Of a stretch of 64,000 bases of DNA, positions 61,467 through 64,000 are shown piece by piece (position 1 is the first letter of the stretch; every line of letters starts with the position of its first letter). This DNA comes from Acidovorax delafieldii (GTDB taxonomy: Bacteria; Pseudomonadota; Gammaproteobacteria; Burkholderiales; Burkholderiaceae_C), in assembly GCF_007993815.1 (NCBI RefSeq), contig NZ_VJWE01000013.1, forward strand, positions 1-64,000. Reading direction: 5' to 3'. Below the pieces are notes generated by a model. That model did not search any database. It had not been told where the DNA came from and saw nothing but the letters and a program-made list of their open reading frames with translations. The position numbers and the translations under genes were made by a program.

Positions 61467-62564
61467 GTGAAAGCTGCTACCACCCGCCTGAGCCTGCTGG
61501 CTCTTGTCATGGCCCTGTCCGCCTGCTCCACCAGCATTCTGGAGGGCGACAAGATCGACTACAAGAGCGCCGCCAAGGGCTCGTCACTGGAAGTCCCCCC
61601 GGACCTCACCCAGCTGTCACGCGACTCGCGCTACGCCATGCCGGGTGGCTCGGTGTCTGCCGCTGCCATGCAGGCAGGCCAGGCCGCGCAGCCATCGGGC
61701 AACGCCAACGCGGCGGCCCTGTCGCTGGGCGACGTGCGGATCGAACGAGACGGCAGCCAGCGCTGGCTGGTGGTCAATCGCCCCGCCGACAAGCTGTGGG
61801 AGCCCGTGCGCGACTTCTGGCTGGAAAGCGGCTTCACGCTGGCCCAGTCCGAGGCCAACGTTGGCATCATGGAAACCGACTGGGCAGAGAACCGCGCCAA
61901 ACTGCCCCAGGATTTCATCCGGTCCACCATCGGCAAGCTGATGGAGTCCCTGTACTCGACCGGCGAACGGGACAAGTTCCGCACCCGGCTGGAACGCAAT
62001 GCCAATGGCAGTACCGAGATCTACATCACCCACCGCGGGATGGTCGAGGTCTATGGCAACGTCACCAAGGACAGCACCGTCTGGCAGCCCCGCCCGTCCG
62101 ACCCGGAACTCGAAACCGAATTCCTGCGCCGCCTGATGGTCAAGCTGGGCGTCAGTCAGGAACAATCCAAGGCAGTGGCCGCTGCACCCGCGGCGCGTGC
62201 CCAGGCCGCCCGCATGGCCACGGTCAACAACGTGCCGGTGGTCCAGCTGGACGAGGGCTTTGACCGGTCCTGGCGCCGGGTGGGCCTGGCCCTGGACCGC
62301 ACTGGCTTCACCGTGGAAGACCGCAACCGCAATGAGGGCACGTACTTCGTGCGCTACGTGGCTCCGGACACCGTGAAGAAAGAGCCCGGCTTCTTCAGCA
62401 AGCTGTTCAGCTCCACCTCCGCAACACCTCCGCTCAAGTACCGCATCGTGGTGCGCAGCCAGGGTGAGTCGACCACCGTGTCGGTGCTCAATGAGGCTGG
62501 TGCCCCCGAGTCCTCGGCCAATGCCGAGCGCATCGTGCGCGTGATTGCTGACGATCTGAAATAA
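61467..62564 (+). CDS. bamC: Outer-membrane assembly lipoprotein BamC
   Basis: A 365-residue lipoprotein of the BAM complex. It starts with GTG at 61467 after AAGGATTTCC, and the lipobox is LALVMALSAC. The unstructured N-terminal segment binding BamD (GDKIDYKSAAKGSSLEVPPD) is well conserved. Two helix-grip domains follow (about 85-225 and 245-365). Gene order dapA-bamC is classical. A terminator follows. Confidence 0.93.
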   Translation: MKAATTRLSLLALVMALSACSTSILEGDKIDYKSAAKGSSLEVPPDLTQLSRDSRYAMPGGSVSAAAMQAGQAAQPSGNANAAALSLGDVRIERDGSQRWLVVNRPADKLWEPVRDFWLESGFTLAQSEANVGIMETDWAENRAKLPQDFIRSTIGKLMESLYSTGERDKFRTRLERNANGSTEIYITHRGMVEVYGNVTKDSTVWQPRPSDPELETEFLRRLMVKLGVSQEQSKAVAAAPAARAQAARMATVNNVPVVQLDEGFDRSWRRVGLALDRTGFTVEDRNRNEGTYFVRYVAPDTVKKEPGFFSKLFSSTSATPPLKYRIVVRSQGESTTVSVLNEAGAPESSANAERIVRVIADDLK

Positions 62565-62591
62565 GAGCCGGCCGCAGGCCGCCACCCACAC

Positions 62592-62638
62592 CTCTGGAGC
62601 CCCCTCCGCCTTCTGGCGGACGGTGGCTCTGGTTTTTT
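62592..62638 (+). terminator. Terminator after bamC
   Basis: An extended stem around CCGCC-TTCT-GGCGG with flanking CCAGAG/CTCTGG pairing, followed by GGTTTTTT. It lies about 30 bases after the bamC stop and 33 before the next gene. Confidence 0.75.
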
Positions 62639-62670
62639 GGGCCGCCACAAACCCATCCTTTCGCTCCGCC

Positions 62671-63453
62671 ATGCTTCGATTCAAGAACCTGGGCAGCGGC
62701 AGCACCGGCAATGCCACGGTCGTCGAAGGCCGCAGTGGCAGCCAGGTTCGCCGCCTCCTGATCGACTGCGGGCTCGGCATCCGGCAGCTGCAAGCCCGTC
62801 TGGCGCGAGCGCAGTTGCAGGTGGAAGACCTGGACGCCCTCTTCATCACCCACGAACACTCGGACCACATCGGCTGTGCCCAGACCGTGGCGCTGCGTTT
62901 TCGCATTCCCGTGTGGATGAGCGAGGGCACGTACGCGGCCCTCGGTGCGCCAGACTTGGACGGCTTGCTGCGGGTGGCGCACGACATGGAAGCGATTGAC
63001 ATGGGCGCGTTCGAAGCCCGCCCCTTCACCGTGCCCCACGATGCCCGGGAGCCGCTGCAGCTGCGGTGCTCCGACGGCGCCGCACACCTGGGCGTGCTGA
63101 CCGACCTGGGCCACGCCAGCCCCCATGTGCTGCAGCAGCTGCAGGGATGCCACGCCCTGTTGATCGAGGCCAATCACGACCCCGACATGCTGGCCGCGTC
63201 CCGCTACCCACCCTTCCTGAAACGCCGCGTAGGCGGGCTGTACGGCCACCTGGCCAACCCGGCGACGGCGGAGATTCTGCGTGCGGTGCAGCACGACAGC
63301 CTGCGGTGCGTAGTGGCAGCGCATCTGAGTGCGCAAAACAACCTCCCCGCACTCGCCCGCCAATCGCTCGCCGCCGCGCTGGGTTGGGCGGACGAGGATA
63401 TCCAGGTCGCCAGCCCAACCGAGGGCACTGATTGGCTCGACGTCAACCCTTGA
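62671..63453 (+). CDS. MBL-fold metallohydrolase (YycJ/WalJ-like)
   Basis: A 260-residue beta-lactamase-fold hydrolase. The start at 62671 (MLRFKNLGSGSTGNATVVE) puts the family's N-terminal GSGS motif in place. The metal site THEHSDHIG has H61, H63, D65 and H66; later ligands are in TDLGH and AAHLSAQNN. This composition is that of the YycJ/WalJ group, some members of which have exonuclease activity. The substrate here is not shown. Confidence 0.88.
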   Translation: MLRFKNLGSGSTGNATVVEGRSGSQVRRLLIDCGLGIRQLQARLARAQLQVEDLDALFITHEHSDHIGCAQTVALRFRIPVWMSEGTYAALGAPDLDGLLRVAHDMEAIDMGAFEARPFTVPHDAREPLQLRCSDGAAHLGVLTDLGHASPHVLQQLQGCHALLIEANHDPDMLAASRYPPFLKRRVGGLYGHLANPATAEILRAVQHDSLRCVVAAHLSAQNNLPALARQSLAAALGWADEDIQVASPTEGTDWLDVNP

Positions 63454-63498
63454 TGGCTCGGACCGGGTGTCCATAAATGTCTCACCCTGGCGAAGGGC

Positions 63499-63536
63499 AT
63501 AAAAAAAGCCCCGGACCTTGCGGTGCGGGGCCGTGG
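63499..63536 (-). terminator. Terminator of the Ala/Pro-rich lipoprotein gene
   Basis: On the minus strand GCCCCG ... CGGGGC is followed by seven T. It lies 41 bases after the lipoprotein stop and could also serve the convergent hydrolase gene in part. Confidence 0.85.
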
Positions 63537-63576
63537 CACAGGCCGACCTTGAGGTCAGCCCAGAGCCTGCAGCGAT

Positions 63577-63852
63577 TTACTTGGCTGCGGAAGCGCCGGT
63601 AGCGGCGGTGGCAGCAGCGTCAGCAGCAGCCTTGGCAGCGTCAGCGGCAGGAGCAGAAGCGTCAGCAGCAGGTGCAGCGGCGGCAGGAGCAGCAGCGTCG
63701 GAAGCGGCAGGAGCTGCTGGCTCGGCGGCGGGAGCAGGTGCTGCGGCAGGAGCTTCCACAGGAGCGGGTGCTGGAGCGGGTTCTTCCTTCTTGCCACAAG
63801 CGGCGAGTGCAGCAGCAGCGATCAGGGCGGCCAGAACGAGAGAGTTCTTCAT
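63577..63852 (-). CDS. Ala/Pro-rich small lipoprotein
   Basis: A 91-residue protein starting at 63852 (MKNSLVLAALIAAAALAACGKKEE); the longer frame is rejected. The lipobox ALAAC gives a lipid-anchored Cys, followed by KKEEPAPAP and a low-complexity Ala/Pro/Asp tail of about 65 residues. It probably acts as an extended envelope tether. It is a single-gene unit with a clear terminator. Function is unknown. Confidence 0.8.
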   Translation of the reverse strand: MKNSLVLAALIAAAALAACGKKEEPAPAPAPVEAPAAAPAPAAEPAAPAASDAAAPAAAAPAADASAPAADAAKAAADAAATAATGASAAK

Positions 63853-64000
63853 TTCGATTTTCCTATTTGGACAGACAGAATCTTGAAAAGCCACGGCGTC
63901 AGGCTTCCTGAGCCCATGCACGCATTGGCACAATGCACTTGGTTGCACCTTTTTGGGCACAGCCGCAGATTATATTGGTATTTAGTCAATACTGACTAAC
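63853..64000 (-). promoter_or_regulatory. Upstream region of the lipoprotein gene
   Basis: It holds a TAGGAAAAT ribosome-site region next to the start and an AT-rich stretch near 63970-64000 (TTGGTATTTAGTCAATACTG). A promoter is likely there but its -35 and -10 boxes cannot be set with confidence. Confidence 0.35.

Overview
The window reads as chromosomal DNA of a high-GC betaproteobacterium, most likely a member of the Comamonadaceae close to Acidovorax. This is inferred from gene content and style: an Omp32-type porin, dapA next to bamC, a ceo/bpeEF-like efflux locus, and a short dispersed repeat containing GCGCTAGTG and TAGCTAT cores that I associate with that family. No rRNA, tRNA, CRISPR array or prophage was seen.

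Layout. 1-3.1 kb: the right end of an IS3-family element, inserted into a lower-GC gene that encodes a large protein with a C-terminal PD-(D/E)XK-like nuclease motif. 3.4-10.5 kb (minus strand): a heavy-metal RND efflux operon (czcI-like, outer-membrane factor, small His-rich membrane protein, adaptor, permease, small His-rich periplasmic protein). 10.7-13.8 kb: ahpF and ahpC, divergent from bacterioferritin. 13.9-19.1 kb and 21.6-26.6 kb: two ferric-siderophore uptake loci. Each has a candidate Fur box, a PepSY membrane protein, small membrane proteins and a TonB-dependent receptor. A chemoreceptor and an unknown 200-residue protein lie between them on the other strand. 27-28 kb: a porin. 28.3-30.8 kb: a lower-GC cassette of glycosyltransferase, sugar-ketoisomerase-like cupin and FAD oxidoreductase. 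30.8-31.7 kb: no intact gene. 31.8-34.6 kb: an aldehyde dehydrogenase and an aminotransferase. 34.6-35.5 kb: a large nested inverted repeat between convergent genes. 35.5-44.1 kb: an RND multidrug pump operon with an LlpE-like protein and a divergent LysR regulator, matching the ceoR-llpE-ceoAB-opcM / bpeEF-oprC arrangement. 44.2-50.3 kb: small proteins, an alpha-E protein and a circularly permuted ATP-grasp partner, and ComEC. 50.4-53 kb: a RidA-family protein and a second chemoreceptor. 53.1-58.3 kb: parE, a lytic transglycosylase and parC in one operon. 58.4-63.9 kb: an MFS transporter, a 51-residue membrane protein, a methyltransferase, dapA, bamC, an MBL-fold hydrolase and an Ala/Pro-rich lipoprotein.

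The genes fit a free-living aerobic bacterium that handles metals, iron, peroxide and toxic organic compounds. The points most worth a second look are: the IS-truncated nuclease-like gene; a dispersed repeat family with one copy in frame inside comEC; the 0.9 kb composite palindrome; a duplicated start region that makes a 48-residue leader ORF before the alpha-E gene; an LlpE-like hydrolase with Glu in place of the nucleophilic Ser; and the low-GC glycan cassette.
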